Shown piece after piece: positions 35,169 to 45,900 of a DNA stretch of 64,000 nucleotides. The notes beneath the pieces were generated by a model. The model did not search any database and was not told the DNA's origin. It saw only the letters and a list, made by a program, of their open reading frames with translations. Origin of the DNA: an uncultured Roseobacter sp. (lineage in GTDB: Bacteria; Pseudomonadota; Alphaproteobacteria; Rhodobacterales; Rhodobacteraceae); contig NZ_CANMNK010000003.1 of the NCBI RefSeq assembly GCF_947499265.1, positions 1-64,000 of the forward strand, given 5' to 3'. How positions within the stretch are numbered: the first letter of the stretch is position 1; each line of letters begins with the position of its first letter. Position numbers and translations under genes: made by a program.

Positions 35169-35714
35169 TCACTCGGTCACGGTCACCTTTTCCATAATGT
35201 CCGGCGCGCCGATCACGGCGCCATTTGGGCCTGCCCCCAGCTTGATCGCGTCCAGCACGTCGAGCCCTTCGGTCACACGGCCCACAACAGTGTACTGGCC
35301 GTTCAGGAAATAGCCTTCCTGAAACATGATGAAGAATTGGCTGTTGGCGCTGTCGGGACTTTGCGCGCGGGCCATGCCGACGACACCCCGATCAAAGGGC
35401 ACATCGGAAAACTCCGCCGCCAGGTCAGGCTGATCGGAACTGCCGGTCCCAGCGCGGCGCATGTCCCCACCGGTCTTGCCATGTTCCACATCACCGGTCT
35501 GCGCCATGAAGCCTTCGATCACCCGGTGAAAGACGACACCATCATAGGCGCCCTCTTCCGCCAGCGCGGTGATCCGCGCCACATGGCCAGGGGCCACATC
35601 TTCGAGCAGATCGATGACAATCGTGCCCTCGGCCTCGCCGGACACCTGAATTTCGATGCCCGTCGCCGCCGCCGGACCTGCGAGCATCAGCGATGCAACC
35701 AGCGCCTTATACAT
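35169..35714 (-). CDS. Peptidyl-prolyl isomerase, cyclophilin type, periplasmic
   Basis: A 181-residue cyclophilin with a signal peptide (MYKALVASLMLAGPAAA) and the fold motifs GVVFHRVIEGFMAQTGD, MARAQSPDSANSQFFIMF and NGQYTVVGRVTEG. It isomerises Xaa-Pro bonds in exported proteins. It starts inside the last 8 bases of the cytoplasmic cyclophilin gene at 35707, so the two are coupled and look like a tandem duplication with one copy retargeted to the periplasm. Confidence 0.92.
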   Translation of the reverse strand: MYKALVASLMLAGPAAATGIEIQVSGEAEGTIVIDLLEDVAPGHVARITALAEEGAYDGVVFHRVIEGFMAQTGDVEHGKTGGDMRRAGTGSSDQPDLAAEFSDVPFDRGVVGMARAQSPDSANSQFFIMFQEGYFLNGQYTVVGRVTEGLDVLDAIKLGAGPNGAVIGAPDIMEKVTVTE

Positions 35715-36213
35715 CCGCAGCCACCTTCACGGAAATCATCCGGTCCGGCTCCGCAGGCGGCTCGCCACGGGTGATGGCATCCACGTGCTCCATCCCTTCG
35801 ATGACCTGACCGTAAACGGTGTACTGACCGTTCAGGAAATCATTGTCCTTGAAGTTGATGAAAAACTGGCTGTTGGCGCTGTCAGGGTTTTGCGACCGGG
35901 CCGCCCCGATGGAGCCGCGCGCATGCGGGATCTTGGAGAACTCCGCCGGAACATTCGGCAGGTCGGATCCGCCTGTACCCGCCATGCGCAGGTTGAAACC
36001 GTCTTCCATATCGCCGTGCTGCACATCGCCGGTCTGCGCCATGAAACCTTCGATCACCCGGTGAAAGGCCACGTTGTCATATTGCCCGGACCGCGCCAGT
36101 TCCTTCATCCGGTCGACATGTTGCGGTGCGACGTCCGGCAAAAGCTGGACGGTCACGGTGCCGCCTTTCAGCTCAATCAGGATTGTGTTTTCGGGGTCTT
36201 TGATCTCAGCCAT
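35707..36213 (-). CDS. Peptidyl-prolyl isomerase, cyclophilin type, cytoplasmic
   Basis: A 168-residue cyclophilin without a signal peptide: NVAFHRVIEGFMAQTGD, AARSQNPDSANSQFFINF and LNGQYTVYGQVIEGM match the catalytic core, as in the neighbouring periplasmic paralogue. ATG 36213 follows GGAGCGCCAG, and the upstream in-frame stretch to 36354 has no signal. It precedes and overlaps the periplasmic copy by 8 bases. It is divergent from pgk. Confidence 0.93.
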   Translation of the reverse strand: MAEIKDPENTILIELKGGTVTVQLLPDVAPQHVDRMKELARSGQYDNVAFHRVIEGFMAQTGDVQHGDMEDGFNLRMAGTGGSDLPNVPAEFSKIPHARGSIGAARSQNPDSANSQFFINFKDNDFLNGQYTVYGQVIEGMEHVDAITRGEPPAEPDRMISVKVAADV

Positions 36214-36338
36214 CTGGCGCTCCTTCGATAATCGTTGCCGATTACCTAAGCCGTGGCGGCGCGAATGCCAAGCAAGTCCATTGACCTCTGGGCAGATAAG
36301 CGCAAAACACGGGCCAGCAGGGATGAAAGGAACAGGCG

Positions 36339-37526
36339 ATGGGTTGGAAAACACTGGACGATATGGACCTGGCGGGCAAACGCGTGCTGGTGCGGGTGGA
36401 TATCAATGTTCCGGTCGAAGACGGGCGCGTCACCGACACCACGCGCATCGACCGCATCGTACCCACAATCAAGGACATCGTTGCAGGCGGCGGTCTGCCG
36501 ATCCTGCTGGCGCATTTCGGCCGCCCGAAGGGAAAATACGTGCCCGAAATGTCGCTGCGTGTGACCCTGCCCGCGCTGGAAGCGGCGCTAGGCCAGGACG
36601 TCACCTTTATTGAACGGCCTGAGGTTGACGCGCTGAAGGCCCTGCCCGCGGGATCCGTGGTCTTGGTTGAGAACACCCGTTTCGCCGCAGGAGAAGAGGC
36701 GAATGACCCCGGCATGGCCAAGTTCCTGGCAAGCCTCGGGGACATCTATTGCAACGATGCGTTTTCCGCCGCCCACCGGGCGCATGCCTCAACGACAGGG
36801 GTAGCGCAGTTGCTGCCATCTTGCGCGGGACGACTGATGCAGGCGGAACTCTCCGCGTTGGAATCCGCTTTGTCGACACCACAACGCCCCGTCGGCGCGG
36901 TGGTGGGCGGCGCCAAGGTGTCGACCAAAATCGCCTTGCTCGAAAACCTCGTGGGCCGGTTGGATCTTCTGGTGATCGGCGGCGGCATGGCAAATACCTT
37001 TCTCGCCGCGCAAGGCGCACAGCTGGGCGCATCCTTGCAGGAACCAGATTTCATCGACACCGCCAAGGCCATCATGGCCCGCGCGGCCGAGGCCGGTTGC
37101 CGTATCCTGCTGCCGGTGGACGGGCTGGTAGCACGCGAGTTCAAAGCAGGTGCTGCGCATGAGGTGATCGCCCTTGGCCCTGACACGGTTCTGGACGCGG
37201 ATCAGATGGTGCTCGATGCGGGCCCGGAAAGTGTGAAGGCCGTCACCGCCGCCTTTGCCGATCTGAAAACGCTGATCTGGAACGGTCCGCTCGGCGCCTT
37301 TGAAATCGCGCCTTTTGATCAGGCCACCAATGCCGCCGCCGCAGATGCCGCGCGCCAGACCAGGGCGGGCACATTGATTTCGGTGGCTGGCGGCGGCGAC
37401 ACTGTGGCGGCCCTGAACCAGGCAGGGGTAGCGGATGACTTCACCTATATCTCCACCGCGGGCGGCGCCTTTCTGGAATGGATGGAAGGTAAGGAATTGC
37501 CCGGGGTCGCGGCCCTCAATCAGTGA
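36339..37526 (+). CDS. pgk: Phosphoglycerate kinase
   Basis: A 395-residue PGK: substrate-side [20 protein letters not shown] and [13 protein letters not shown], hinge [19 protein letters not shown], and nucleotide side [10 protein letters not shown] with [16 protein letters not shown]. It makes ATP from 1,3-bisphosphoglycerate and works with the gap genes of this window in glycolysis and gluconeogenesis. AAGG precedes the ATG at 36339 closely. It stands alone between the cyclophilins and ftsB. Confidence 0.96.
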   Translation: MGWKTLDDMDLAGKRVLVRVDINVPVEDGRVTDTTRIDRIVPTIKDIVAGGGLPILLAHFGRPKGKYVPEMSLRVTLPALEAALGQDVTFIERPEVDALKALPAGSVVLVENTRFAAGEEANDPGMAKFLASLGDIYCNDAFSAAHRAHASTTGVAQLLPSCAGRLMQAELSALESALSTPQRPVGAVVGGAKVSTKIALLENLVGRLDLLVIGGGMANTFLAAQGAQLGASLQEPDFIDTAKAIMARAAEAGCRILLPVDGLVAREFKAGAAHEVIALGPDTVLDADQMVLDAGPESVKAVTAAFADLKTLIWNGPLGAFEIAPFDQATNAAAADAARQTRAGTLISVAGGGDTVAALNQAGVADDFTYISTAGGAFLEWMEGKELPGVAALNQ

Positions 37527-37666
37527 CATCGCGCCGGGCGACTCTGGCAGATATGCGTAAAAGCGCCTGATTCTTAAAGGATTTGCGACAAAGGGGATTC
37601 CCTTGATGCGTCACATGTGCCATACAGTTGTCACGCCCGATAAGAGGCGACCATGAGGCACGATCA

Positions 37667-37966
37667 ATGACCCGAACACCCCGGCCCGCTCTAGGAGCAT
37701 TTGTGTTCTTCGCCCTGGCCCTTGGGCTTGCAACCTATTTCACCTTTGCCGCTGTACAGGGAGACTTTGGTCTCTTTCGCCGTGCGGAGATTGTCGCGGA
37801 AGCCGATGCCCTGCGTCTGCAATTGACCCATGTCACGGGTGAAGTCGCGCGGATGGAAAACCTCACGCAACGTTTGTCGGATGATTTTCTCGATCTCGAT
37901 CTGCTGGACGAACAGGCGCGCTCGGTGCTGGGCATGATACGGGCTGATGAGATCGTGATCCGCTAA
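37667..37966 (+). CDS. ftsB: FtsB-like septum formation initiator
   Basis: A 99-residue bitopic protein: short cytoplasmic N-terminus, one membrane helix (ALGAFVFFALALGLATYFTF), then a coiled coil (about residues 40-85) and the conserved end SVLGMIRADEIVIR of DivIC/FtsB proteins in alphaproteobacteria. It bridges FtsL and FtsQ in the divisome. The usual place of this gene in Rhodobacterales is directly before pdhA, as here. GAGG lies 8 bases before the chosen ATG. Confidence 0.85.
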   Translation: MTRTPRPALGAFVFFALALGLATYFTFAAVQGDFGLFRRAEIVAEADALRLQLTHVTGEVARMENLTQRLSDDFLDLDLLDEQARSVLGMIRADEIVIR

Positions 37967-38056
37967 AGGTTTTTCCTTTTAAAATCAACGCATCTACCAG
38001 CAAACTGACCACGCGTCAGATTGTCCCTCGCATTAGCGTCCCGAATCCGATAAAGA

Positions 38057-38076
38057 ATAGTTTAACGCTAAACTAT
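38057..38076. promoter_or_regulatory. Palindromic operator upstream of pdhA
   Basis: ATAGTTTA and TAAACTAT are perfect inverted arms around ACGC, at 39-58 bases before the pdhA ATG. Eighteen of these 20 bases recur, on the minus strand, before lpd (24373-24400); a partial copy precedes gap1 (8138). The CG-centred symmetry suits a LacI-family regulator. CceR, the LacI-type central-carbon regulator known from Rhodobacter, is a plausible but unproven candidate. Confidence 0.75.
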
Positions 38077-38114
38077 CTGCCCGCACCCGGGCGAGACGAG
38101 GGAGAACCGCTCAG

Positions 38115-39125
38115 ATGGCACCGCGAAAATCCACCAAAAAACCCAATGTATCGGCGGAGGAGCTCAAGGCCTATTACCGCGACATGCTGCTGATCCGGCG
38201 ATTTGAGGAAAAGGCGGGCCAGCTCTACGGCATGGGCCTGATCGGCGGCTTCTGCCACCTCTATATCGGGCAGGAAGCGGTTGTTGTCGGGCTTGAGGCC
38301 GCAGCAGAGGAAGGTGATAAGCGCATCACATCCTATCGCGACCACGGTCACATGTTGGCCTGCGGCATGGACCCGAATGGCGTGATGGCAGAGCTTACCG
38401 GGCGCGAGGGCGGTTATTCCAAGGGCAAGGGTGGCTCCATGCATATGTTCTCCAAGGAGAAGCATTTTTATGGCGGTCACGGCATTGTCGCGGCCCAGGT
38501 GCCGCTGGGGGCGGGCCTCGCCTTCTCTGACAAGTACAAGGAAAACGACCGTGTGACCTTCACCTATTTTGGCGATGGCGCGGCCAACCAGGGGCAGGTC
38601 TACGAATCCTACAATATGGCGGAGCTGTGGATGCTGCCGGTGATTTTCGTCATTGAAAACAATCAATATGCGATGGGCACCTCGACCAAACGCTCCACCA
38701 TGTCGCCCAGCTATTGGGAGCGGGGCGCCTCCTACGGCATTCCCGGCGAGGAAGTGGACGGCATGGATGTGCTGGCTGTGAAGGCCGCCGGTGAAAAAGC
38801 GGTGGCGCACTGCCGGGCGGGCAAGGGTCCATATATTCTGGAGATCAAGACCTATCGCTATCGCGGGCACTCGATGTCGGATCCGGCCAAATATCGGACC
38901 CGCGAAGAGGTTCAGAAAATGCGCGATGAGCGCGACCCGATTGAAAACGTGCGTTCGCTTCTGCTGACCGGCAAACATGCCAGCGAAGAAGATCTCAAGG
39001 CGATCGACAAGGAGATCAAGGAAATCGTGAACGAAAGTGCCGAATTTGCCAAAACCTCGCCGGAGCCTGCATTGGACGAGCTCTGGACCGATATCTATGC
39101 AACCGAAGTACCGCAGGAGGCTTGA
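38115..39125 (+). CDS. pdhA: Pyruvate dehydrogenase E1 alpha subunit
   Basis: A 336-residue E1-alpha. The thiamine diphosphate motif is GDGAANQGQVYESYNMAELW then IFVIENNQYAMGTS, the latter with the Asn pair that closes it; GHGIVAAQVPLGAGLA and RYRGHSMSDPAKYRTREEV also fit. With the E1-beta product it decarboxylates pyruvate and acetylates lipoyl groups. First gene of pdhA-pdhB-pdhC, 3 bases before pdhB, and preceded by a shared operator (38057). Confidence 0.97.
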   Translation: MAPRKSTKKPNVSAEELKAYYRDMLLIRRFEEKAGQLYGMGLIGGFCHLYIGQEAVVVGLEAAAEEGDKRITSYRDHGHMLACGMDPNGVMAELTGREGGYSKGKGGSMHMFSKEKHFYGGHGIVAAQVPLGAGLAFSDKYKENDRVTFTYFGDGAANQGQVYESYNMAELWMLPVIFVIENNQYAMGTSTKRSTMSPSYWERGASYGIPGEEVDGMDVLAVKAAGEKAVAHCRAGKGPYILEIKTYRYRGHSMSDPAKYRTREEVQKMRDERDPIENVRSLLLTGKHASEEDLKAIDKEIKEIVNESAEFAKTSPEPALDELWTDIYATEVPQEA

Positions 39126-39128
39126 GCC

Positions 39129-40517
39129 ATGGCGACTGAAATTCTGATGCCCGCCCTCTCGCCCACCATGGAAGAAGGCACGCTGGCCAAATGGCTGGTC
39201 AAGGAGGGCGACACCGTCTCCTCTGGTGACATCATGGCCGAGATCGAGACCGACAAGGCCACCATGGAGTTCGAAGCTGTCGACGAAGGGATCGTCGGCA
39301 AGATCCTCGTCGCTGAAGGCAGCGAAGGGGTCAAGGTCAACACGGCGATTGCCATTCTGTTGGAAGAAGGCGAAAGCGCAGACGATATCGACACATCGAC
39401 ATCAGCGCCGGAGGCGGCATCTGCCGCCGACGCGGTCAACGAGGTGGCCCCTGCGGCCTCCGAGGCGCCCGCCCCTGCCCCTGCCCCCGCCGCTCCCCAA
39501 ACCGACACCTCCCCCGATTGGCCGGAAGGCACCACCCTGAAGGAACAAACAGTGCGCGAAGCGCTGCGCGATGGCATGGCCGAGGAAATGCGTCGCGACG
39601 ACTCTGTCTTCCTGATGGGTGAAGAGGTCGCCGAATACCAGGGCGCCTACAAGATCAGTCAGGGCATGCTCGACGAATTCGGCGCCAAACGCGTGATCGA
39701 TACCCCGATCACCGAGCATGGTTTTGCCGGCATCGCAACGGGTGCCGCCTTTGGCGGTCTGCGCCCGATTGTGGAGTTCATGACGTTCAACTTCGCGATG
39801 CAGGCGATTGACCAGATCATCAACTCCGCCGCAAAAACCCTCTACATGTCCGGCGGTCAGATGGGCGCGCCCATGGTCTTCCGCGGCCCCAACGGCGCCG
39901 CTGCCCGCGTCGGCGCGCAGCACTCCCAGGATTACGCGGCGTGGTACATGCAGGTACCGGGCCTGAAAGTCGCGATGCCCTACTCTGCCTCTGACTACAA
40001 AGGCCTGATGAAAACCGCGATCCGTGATCCCAACCCGGTGATCTTCCTGGAGAACGAAATCCTCTACGGGCGCAGTTTCGACGTGCCGGACATGGAGGAC
40101 TATACGGTACCGTTTGGCAAAGCACGCATCTGGCGGACCGGCACAGATGTGACCATCGTGAGCTTTGGTATCGGCATCCAATATGCGCTCGCAGCAGCAG
40201 ATCAATTGGCCGAAGACGGCATCTCCGCCGAAGTCATCGACCTGCGTACCCTGCGCCCGATGGACACCGGCAGCATCATCAAATCGGTCATGAAAACCAA
40301 CCGCTGCGTGACCGTCGAAGAAGGCTGGCCGCAGGGATCCGTCGGCAATTACATCAGTTCGGTGATCATGCAGGAAGCGTTCGATTACCTTGACGCGCCG
40401 GTGATCAATTGCACCGGCAAGGATGTCCCTATGCCCTATGCAGCCAACCTTGAAAAACTGGCGCTGGTAACCACCGACGAGGTGATCGCCGCCGTCAAAC
40501 AAGTCACCTACAAATAA
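39129..40517 (+). CDS. pdhB: Pyruvate dehydrogenase E1 beta with N-terminal lipoyl domain
   Basis: A 462-residue protein of two parts: a lipoyl domain (residues 1-85, lipoyl Lys in [11 protein letters not shown]) and a Pro/Ala-rich linker (about 86-135), then E1-beta (about 136-462) with [39 protein letters not shown] and [21 protein letters not shown] lipoyl domain on E1-beta is typical of alphaproteobacteria. It lets the complex carry lipoyl groups on E1 as well as on E2. The lipoyl domain is nearly identical in sequence to that of pdhC (see findings). Confidence 0.97.
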   Translation: MATEILMPALSPTMEEGTLAKWLVKEGDTVSSGDIMAEIETDKATMEFEAVDEGIVGKILVAEGSEGVKVNTAIAILLEEGESADDIDTSTSAPEAASAADAVNEVAPAASEAPAPAPAPAAPQTDTSPDWPEGTTLKEQTVREALRDGMAEEMRRDDSVFLMGEEVAEYQGAYKISQGMLDEFGAKRVIDTPITEHGFAGIATGAAFGGLRPIVEFMTFNFAMQAIDQIINSAAKTLYMSGGQMGAPMVFRGPNGAAARVGAQHSQDYAAWYMQVPGLKVAMPYSASDYKGLMKTAIRDPNPVIFLENEILYGRSFDVPDMEDYTVPFGKARIWRTGTDVTIVSFGIGIQYALAAADQLAEDGISAEVIDLRTLRPMDTGSIIKSVMKTNRCVTVEEGWPQGSVGNYISSVIMQEAFDYLDAPVINCTGKDVPMPYAANLEKLALVTTDEVIAAVKQVTYK

Positions 40518-40529
40518 GGAGCGCGCAAG

Positions 40530-41837
40530 ATGCCAACAGAGATACTCATGCCCGCCCTGAGCCCGACCATGGAAGAGGGCACACTCGCCAAATGGCACGT
40601 CAAAGAGGGCGATACCGTCTCCTCCGGCGACATCATGGCCGAGATCGAAACCGACAAGGCGACGATGGAATTCGAGGCCGTGGACGAAGGCACGGTCGGT
40701 AAAATTCTCGTTGCTGAAGGCAGCGAAGGGGTGAAGGTAAACACGGCCATCGCAATCCTGCTGGAAGAGGGCGAGAGCGCGGACGACATTGGAAGCACCC
40801 CTACCCCGGCAGCTGCAGCCGCCCCGCAACCCGCTGCGGAAGCAGCGGCCGCGACACCACCGGCACCAGCGCCCTCACCGGCGCCTGCAGCGCCTCAGGC
40901 AGCGGATGGGACACGCATATTTGCCTCACCTTTGGCGCGGCGCATTGCGGCTGATAAAGGTCTCGATCTGAGCACCGTGAAAGGCTCCGGCCCCCACGGT
41001 CGTATCGTAAAAGCGGACGTGGAAGGTTTGAGTGCTTCCGCCGGGCCAACCGCAGCGACCAAAGCACCTGCTGCCACCGCAGACGCCAAGCCCGCCCTTG
41101 CGGCCGGACCAGCAGCAGACGCGGTCATGGCGATGTATGAAGGGCGCGAATACGAAGAGATCAGCCTGAATGGCATGCGCAAAACCATTGCGGCGCGGCT
41201 GACCGAAGCCAAGCAATCGATCCCGCACTTCTATTTGCGCCGCGACATTGAATTGGACGCGCTGCTGAAATTCCGGGGCGATCTGAACAAGCAACTTGAA
41301 GCCCGTGGTGTGAAGTTGTCGGTGAATGATTTCATCATCAAGGCCTGCGCTTTGGCCCTGCAATCTGTCCCGGATGCAAATGCCGTCTGGGCGGGGGATC
41401 GGATGCTGAAGCTGAAACCTTCAGATGTGGCCGTCGCCGTGGCCATCGAAGGTGGACTTTTCACACCAGTGCTCAAGGACGCGGAGATGAAATCGCTCTC
41501 CGCACTCTCGGCGGAGATGAAAGATCTGGCCGGGCGCGCAAGAGACCGCAAGCTGGCACCACATGAGTACCAGGGCGGCAGCTTTGCGATCTCCAATCTC
41601 GGGATGTTTGGCATCGACAACTTTGACGCGGTCATCAATCCGCCGCATGGCGCTATTCTGGCCGTGGGCGCCGGGGTCAAGAAACCGGTCGTGGGTGCTG
41701 ATGGCGAATTAGCTGTGGCAACCGTCATGTCGGTTACCCTGTCCGTGGATCACCGCGTGATCGACGGCGCGTTGGGTGCGCAGTTGCTGCAGGCGATCAA
41801 AGACAATCTTGAAAACCCGATGACAATGCTGGCCTGA
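40530..41837 (+). CDS. pdhC: Pyruvate dehydrogenase E2, dihydrolipoamide acetyltransferase
   Basis: A 435-residue E2: lipoyl domain (1-85, DKA motif), Ala/Pro linker, E3-binding domain ([20 protein letters not shown] then [15 protein letters not shown], near 130-165), a second linker and the catalytic acyltransferase core (about 205-435) ending in [20 protein letters not shown] with the catalytic His and Asp. It transfers the acetyl group to CoA. Start 12 bases after pdhB (GGAGC before the ATG). The operon ends with a strong terminator. Confidence 0.97.
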   Translation: MPTEILMPALSPTMEEGTLAKWHVKEGDTVSSGDIMAEIETDKATMEFEAVDEGTVGKILVAEGSEGVKVNTAIAILLEEGESADDIGSTPTPAAAAAPQPAAEAAAATPPAPAPSPAPAAPQAADGTRIFASPLARRIAADKGLDLSTVKGSGPHGRIVKADVEGLSASAGPTAATKAPAATADAKPALAAGPAADAVMAMYEGREYEEISLNGMRKTIAARLTEAKQSIPHFYLRRDIELDALLKFRGDLNKQLEARGVKLSVNDFIIKACALALQSVPDANAVWAGDRMLKLKPSDVAVAVAIEGGLFTPVLKDAEMKSLSALSAEMKDLAGRARDRKLAPHEYQGGSFAISNLGMFGIDNFDAVINPPHGAILAVGAGVKKPVVGADGELAVATVMSVTLSVDHRVIDGALGAQLLQAIKDNLENPMTMLA

Positions 41838-41852
41838 TCTAAACGCTGGACA

Positions 41853-41884
41853 AAAAAAAGCCGGAGGCATCGCCTCCGGCTTTT
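41853..41884. terminator. Terminator after pdhC, shared with cysE
   Basis: AAAAGCCGGAGGC and GCCTCCGGCTTTT form a long stem with loop ATC and A/T tracts on both sides; it can end the pdh operon (plus) and the convergent cysE (minus). Confidence 0.92.
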
Positions 41885-41900
41885 CTGTTTTATAATTTGC

Positions 41901-42710
41901 TTACGCGTCAGGTCCGAACATGTGGTTCATGGAAATAGACGGTTGATCGCACCCTGCCTCGCCGACAATCCGAGCCGGAATACCCGCAACGGTCTTGCAT
42001 GGTGGCACCTCTTCCAGAACAACCGACCCTGCGGCAATGCGGCTGCAATGCCCAACAGTGATGTTGCCCAGGACCTTGGCACCTGCACCAATCAGCACAC
42101 CATCGGCGATCTTTGGATGGCGATCCTCTTCTTCCTTGCCAGTCCCGCCCAAAGTCACGGAATGAAGCATGGAGACATTGTCGCCCACCACAGCGGTCTC
42201 GCCGATCACAATGGAATGGGCATGATCGATCATGATGCCCTTGCCGATCCTGGCCGCCGGATGGATATCGACGCCAAAGATCTCCGAGACCCGCATCTGC
42301 ACGAAATAAGCCAGATCGCGGTGACCTTTCTGCCAAAGATGGTGCCCCACGCGGTAGGCCTGCATCGCCTGATACCCTTTGAAATACAGAATAGGCTGTA
42401 AAAGACGGTGGCATGCGGGATCACGTTCATAGATTGCAACCAGGTCAGCCCGCGCGGCCTGAACCAGACTTGCATCCTGCGAATAGGCCTCTTCGACCAT
42501 TTCCCGCACAACAACCATCGACATCTCGTTTGATGCAAGCTTTGCCGCAATGCGATACGACAAGGCCTTTTCGATGCTTTTGTGATGCAGGATGCAGGCA
42601 TGCAGAAAGCCGCCCATCAGCGGTTCATCCTGAGTCGCCTGACGCGCCTCGGCGCAAATCTGATCCCAGGTCGGATCAACGGAGGAAATGTTTGGTTTTA
42701 GCTCAGCCAT
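41901..42710 (-). CDS. cysE: Serine O-acetyltransferase
   Basis: A 269-residue CysE of normal form: the helical N-terminal domain (about 1-140, with HHKSIEKALSYRIAAKLAS) and the left-handed beta-helix of hexapeptide repeats (DIHPAARIGKGIMIDHAHSI then VIGETAVVGDNVSMLHSVTL) with acetyl-CoA-binding TLGGTGKEEEDRHP. It starts cysteine synthesis. AAGG lies about 9 bases before ATG 42710; the ATG at 42719 is too close. It sits directly beside the GTA cluster, an arrangement shared by many Rhodobacterales. Confidence 0.95.
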   Translation of the reverse strand: MAELKPNISSVDPTWDQICAEARQATQDEPLMGGFLHACILHHKSIEKALSYRIAAKLASNEMSMVVVREMVEEAYSQDASLVQAARADLVAIYERDPACHRLLQPILYFKGYQAMQAYRVGHHLWQKGHRDLAYFVQMRVSEIFGVDIHPAARIGKGIMIDHAHSIVIGETAVVGDNVSMLHSVTLGGTGKEEEDRHPKIADGVLIGAGAKVLGNITVGHCSRIAAGSVVLEEVPPCKTVAGIPARIVGEAGCDQPSISMNHMFGPDA

Positions 42711-42800
42711 CGCGATCATCCTTTTGCGAATGCTTTTACTTTATCTAGTATCTAAAAACCAAACGCAAACCTGTGATGGACTACATTTCGGATGTTGATG

Positions 42801-42837
42801 AGCGAAAGCCGGCGGAAAAATCCGCGCAGCTTTCGCT
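42801..42837. other. Long hairpin without a U tract between the GTA cluster and cysE
   Basis: AGCGAAAGC (42801-42809) pairs perfectly with GCTTTCGCT (42829-42837), and GCGGA with TCCGC inside. No T run follows on either strand, so it is not a simple terminator. It may stabilise a 3' end or form a leader of cysE. Confidence 0.45.
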
Positions 42838-42870
42838 TCGAGCTGGGGGGTCAACGGTGCAAACGAGGAC

Positions 42871-42896
42871 AAAACGGCCCAATCAGATTGCCGTTT
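42871..42896 (-). terminator. Candidate terminator of the GTA cluster
   Basis: On the minus strand AAACGGC and GCCGTTT enclose 11 bases and are followed by TGTCC after a short T run, 56-80 bases after the gp15 stop. The T run is short, so termination would be weak. Confidence 0.45.
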
Positions 42897-42951
42897 AAGC
42901 AAATGATAAAAAAGGAAAATACATGATGTGAGGCCGACCAAAGTCGACGTC

Positions 42952-45900
42952 TCAAGCCGCAACTTCCAGTTTACGTGAAAGACCCACGCCATAGACGGCC
43001 GAAATCTGCGCCACTTCGATCTCGAAAGGCGTCGCAAGCCCATCTACCATTTGCTGCGTCGCGGGGTACTGCCATGCTGCCTCTGACACGATCTGCTCAC
43101 GGATGGTTTCCCCGTTTTTAAGAACCCGAACCAGATAGCTTTCGGTCTCCTCCGCAAGCGGCACCTCCGGCACGTCCCAGCTGTCGCCGTCCACACGCGT
43201 GCGCCGGACCCAGGATGCAGAGAGATCGCCATTCGCCTCCAGATCCGCGCGCAGATGGACGGGTGCGTAAGGTCGCTCACCGTTCCCGTCAAAAGCATAA
43301 TTCTGTTGTTCAAAAGATTGATCGTCCACTGGGCGTCGCGCCGGCCCAACGCGATAGGTTTGCGATACCCGACGCAGATTGCGGCTCAGATCGATTTGTT
43401 CCGGCAAACCATTGAGAAGCACAAACCATGATCCCGTGGGCCATTGATCCGGCATCAAGCCATCACTGCCCAACTGGCCTCTCAAGCGTGCACTCAAGCG
43501 ATATGTGTTGGTATCGATGAGTTCTGCTTCACCGAATTGAAAGAGTTCCCAGTTGCCAGGGCTGCCGTCGCCGATCGCCGCAAGATTTGCGCCACTCAGC
43601 ATGGCATTCATCACCATTGAACTCAGGGAACCGCTGATCAGTTTAACCTCCAACGGCGCACCGTGATCCAAGCGGCCCGCAGGTGCGGCATACATTGGGC
43701 TTTGCGTAGTGCCTATGACGGATTTTGCCGCCACCTGGCTGATCAACCGAAAATCGCTGTCACTTGGCGACTGATAGACGGCCACCGATCCGGGCCACGG
43801 GCTAGCTGTTGCCGCGACGTGCGGTGCATGTGGTACTTCATCCCCGGTAATCAGCGGCAAATCCAGAAACAGGGATGAGACCGGTACCGGCGGCACAAAG
43901 GCGCGCGGGCTTGGCAAATCATCAATCATCTCGGCAGATGTATAGACATCGGGTTCAATACGAACCGCTTCAACAAGCTGCAGCATCCCCTGCTCCACCC
44001 TGTCAATGCGATAAAGCGCGCGGCCCTCAGTCTGGTCCCCCAGCATTTCGACCACGTCACCAGCCCCCATCGTCAAACAAGACGGCGGCAAGGCGAACCT
44101 GATCGCTTCACGCGCTACGCGGGCTTCGGTCAGCCACCGTTCCGCAGTCTGCCGCCCTTCACCGCGCGTCAAGGCAATCGGGATTTCCGATGTAGAAACC
44201 GAGTGGGTACGTTCATCTGCCAGCACCGCCTCTTCCGCAAGCACATCGAATTCCGCATCCGCCTGGACAAAACGCAGCCTGACACGCCCGGCCATTTCCG
44301 CCTGAGCGGACCGGGATTGTTCGACCGATCCGTCCAATTCTTCGCTCAGAGCCAGAACATCACGATCAAGCGTGATCGCGTTTTGTCCTTGCCGCATCTT
44401 GAAGCTCAGCAGACCGTCCCGTTCAACAGCATCAAATGAATACCGCAACATAAGCGGCTGCAACGAAGCGCGGGCATCATTGACGTCATTAACCATGTAG
44501 CCGCGGACAGTGCCGTAAAGCTGGCTGGTGTCGTAATTCGTCAAACCGGCCTTTGTGCAGATTTCCCCCACCACCGAAGCCAGCGAGCGCGCCGACGTTC
44601 GACCGTTGATCCAGTGTCCACGAGAGTAGTTCTCGGCATCGCTCCAAAGCCCCGAATTATTCGGGAAATAAGGATAGGGTCGCGCATCCCACGCCCAGAC
44701 AAAGGCGCGGCTCATGTTCACCATAGGCGCGCCATAGGTAGCAGAGACCGGGTTGTTTTCCGTATCACCCCAGAACGAAACCATAGCGCGCAGATATTGC
44801 GCTTGAATAAAGTCGTCTCGCGCGCCGTTAGAGTAGTTGGGAAGGCTGCTTTCGGAAGATTTCAGATCAAGGAACTTATTCGGCTGGTTTGTACCCTTGT
44901 CGATTGATGCACACCCCATCTCGGTAAACCAAAATGGTTTTGACTCAGGCACCCATTGCGTTGGGTTGGCGGATCTGACACCTCCAATGCGCTCGTGATG
45001 CGGATTGGACCACCAGTTTTTAAGATCCTTATACCGGAAAACCCATGGTTCGTCGTGGGCGCCGTCCTCGATCGGGGTACGGATCTGGTTTTCAGCTGCG
45101 TCTTCGGAGGCATAAAACCAGTCATATCCCTCACCGCCCGCGATATTACTCTTCAGATAGTCGAGGTCATAAATCGATCCGACATCCGCATCCAGATGCG
45201 CATCCCCTTCGCGCCAATCGGACATTGGCATGTAGTTGTCGATGCCGATGAAATCGATGTTGGAATCTGCCCAGAGTGGATCAAGGTGGAAGTATCTGTC
45301 ATCGGAGCCGTCTTGTGGCTGATACCCAAAATACTCGCTCCAGTCCGCCGCATAGCTGATCTTCGTACCCGATCCCAGAATTGCACGTACCTGACCAGCA
45401 AGCGCGCGCAACCGCTGCACCGCTACGAAGGTATTCCCGGCGCCCCTGATCTGGGTCAGGCCCCGCATTTCGGAACTGATGCAAAAGGCCTCAACGCCGC
45501 CCGCGGCTTTGCACAAGGCCGCATAGTGCAGCACGAAACGGGAAAGCGTCCATTCATTTGGACCGCTATAATTCACTGAAAATCCCGAGGTCGAAAAATC
45601 TGCGGCGGTCGCGCTGCCAAAGAATGCATTCACCTCGGTGTCCGCGGTTGCCGTACCATCAGGCGAGCCATTAACACCCGGCGCAACCGACAGCGTGATC
45701 CTGCCGCGCCAGGGCAGCCGTGGCTGCGTCTCGTCCGGCGCATAGGGGTTGGGCAGCGTGTTCGTGCTCAGCTGATCCATCAGGATGAAGGGATAAAACA
45801 TAACCTTTTTGCCAGCTGCATTCATCGCTCGGATGGCCTGAACCACAGACAAATCGGTCGGGGTACCACCATAGATCGGACGCCCATCGACAGTTGGCAT

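Noticed and set aside
39402-40829. 475-codon frame antisense to pdhB and pdhC
   Set aside because: Covers two well-supported genes and reads as a reverse-frame shadow with a Gly-rich end.
42741-43043. Short frame overlapping the gp15 end
   Set aside because: It is mostly the gp15 3' end in another frame plus intergenic sequence and has no start signal.
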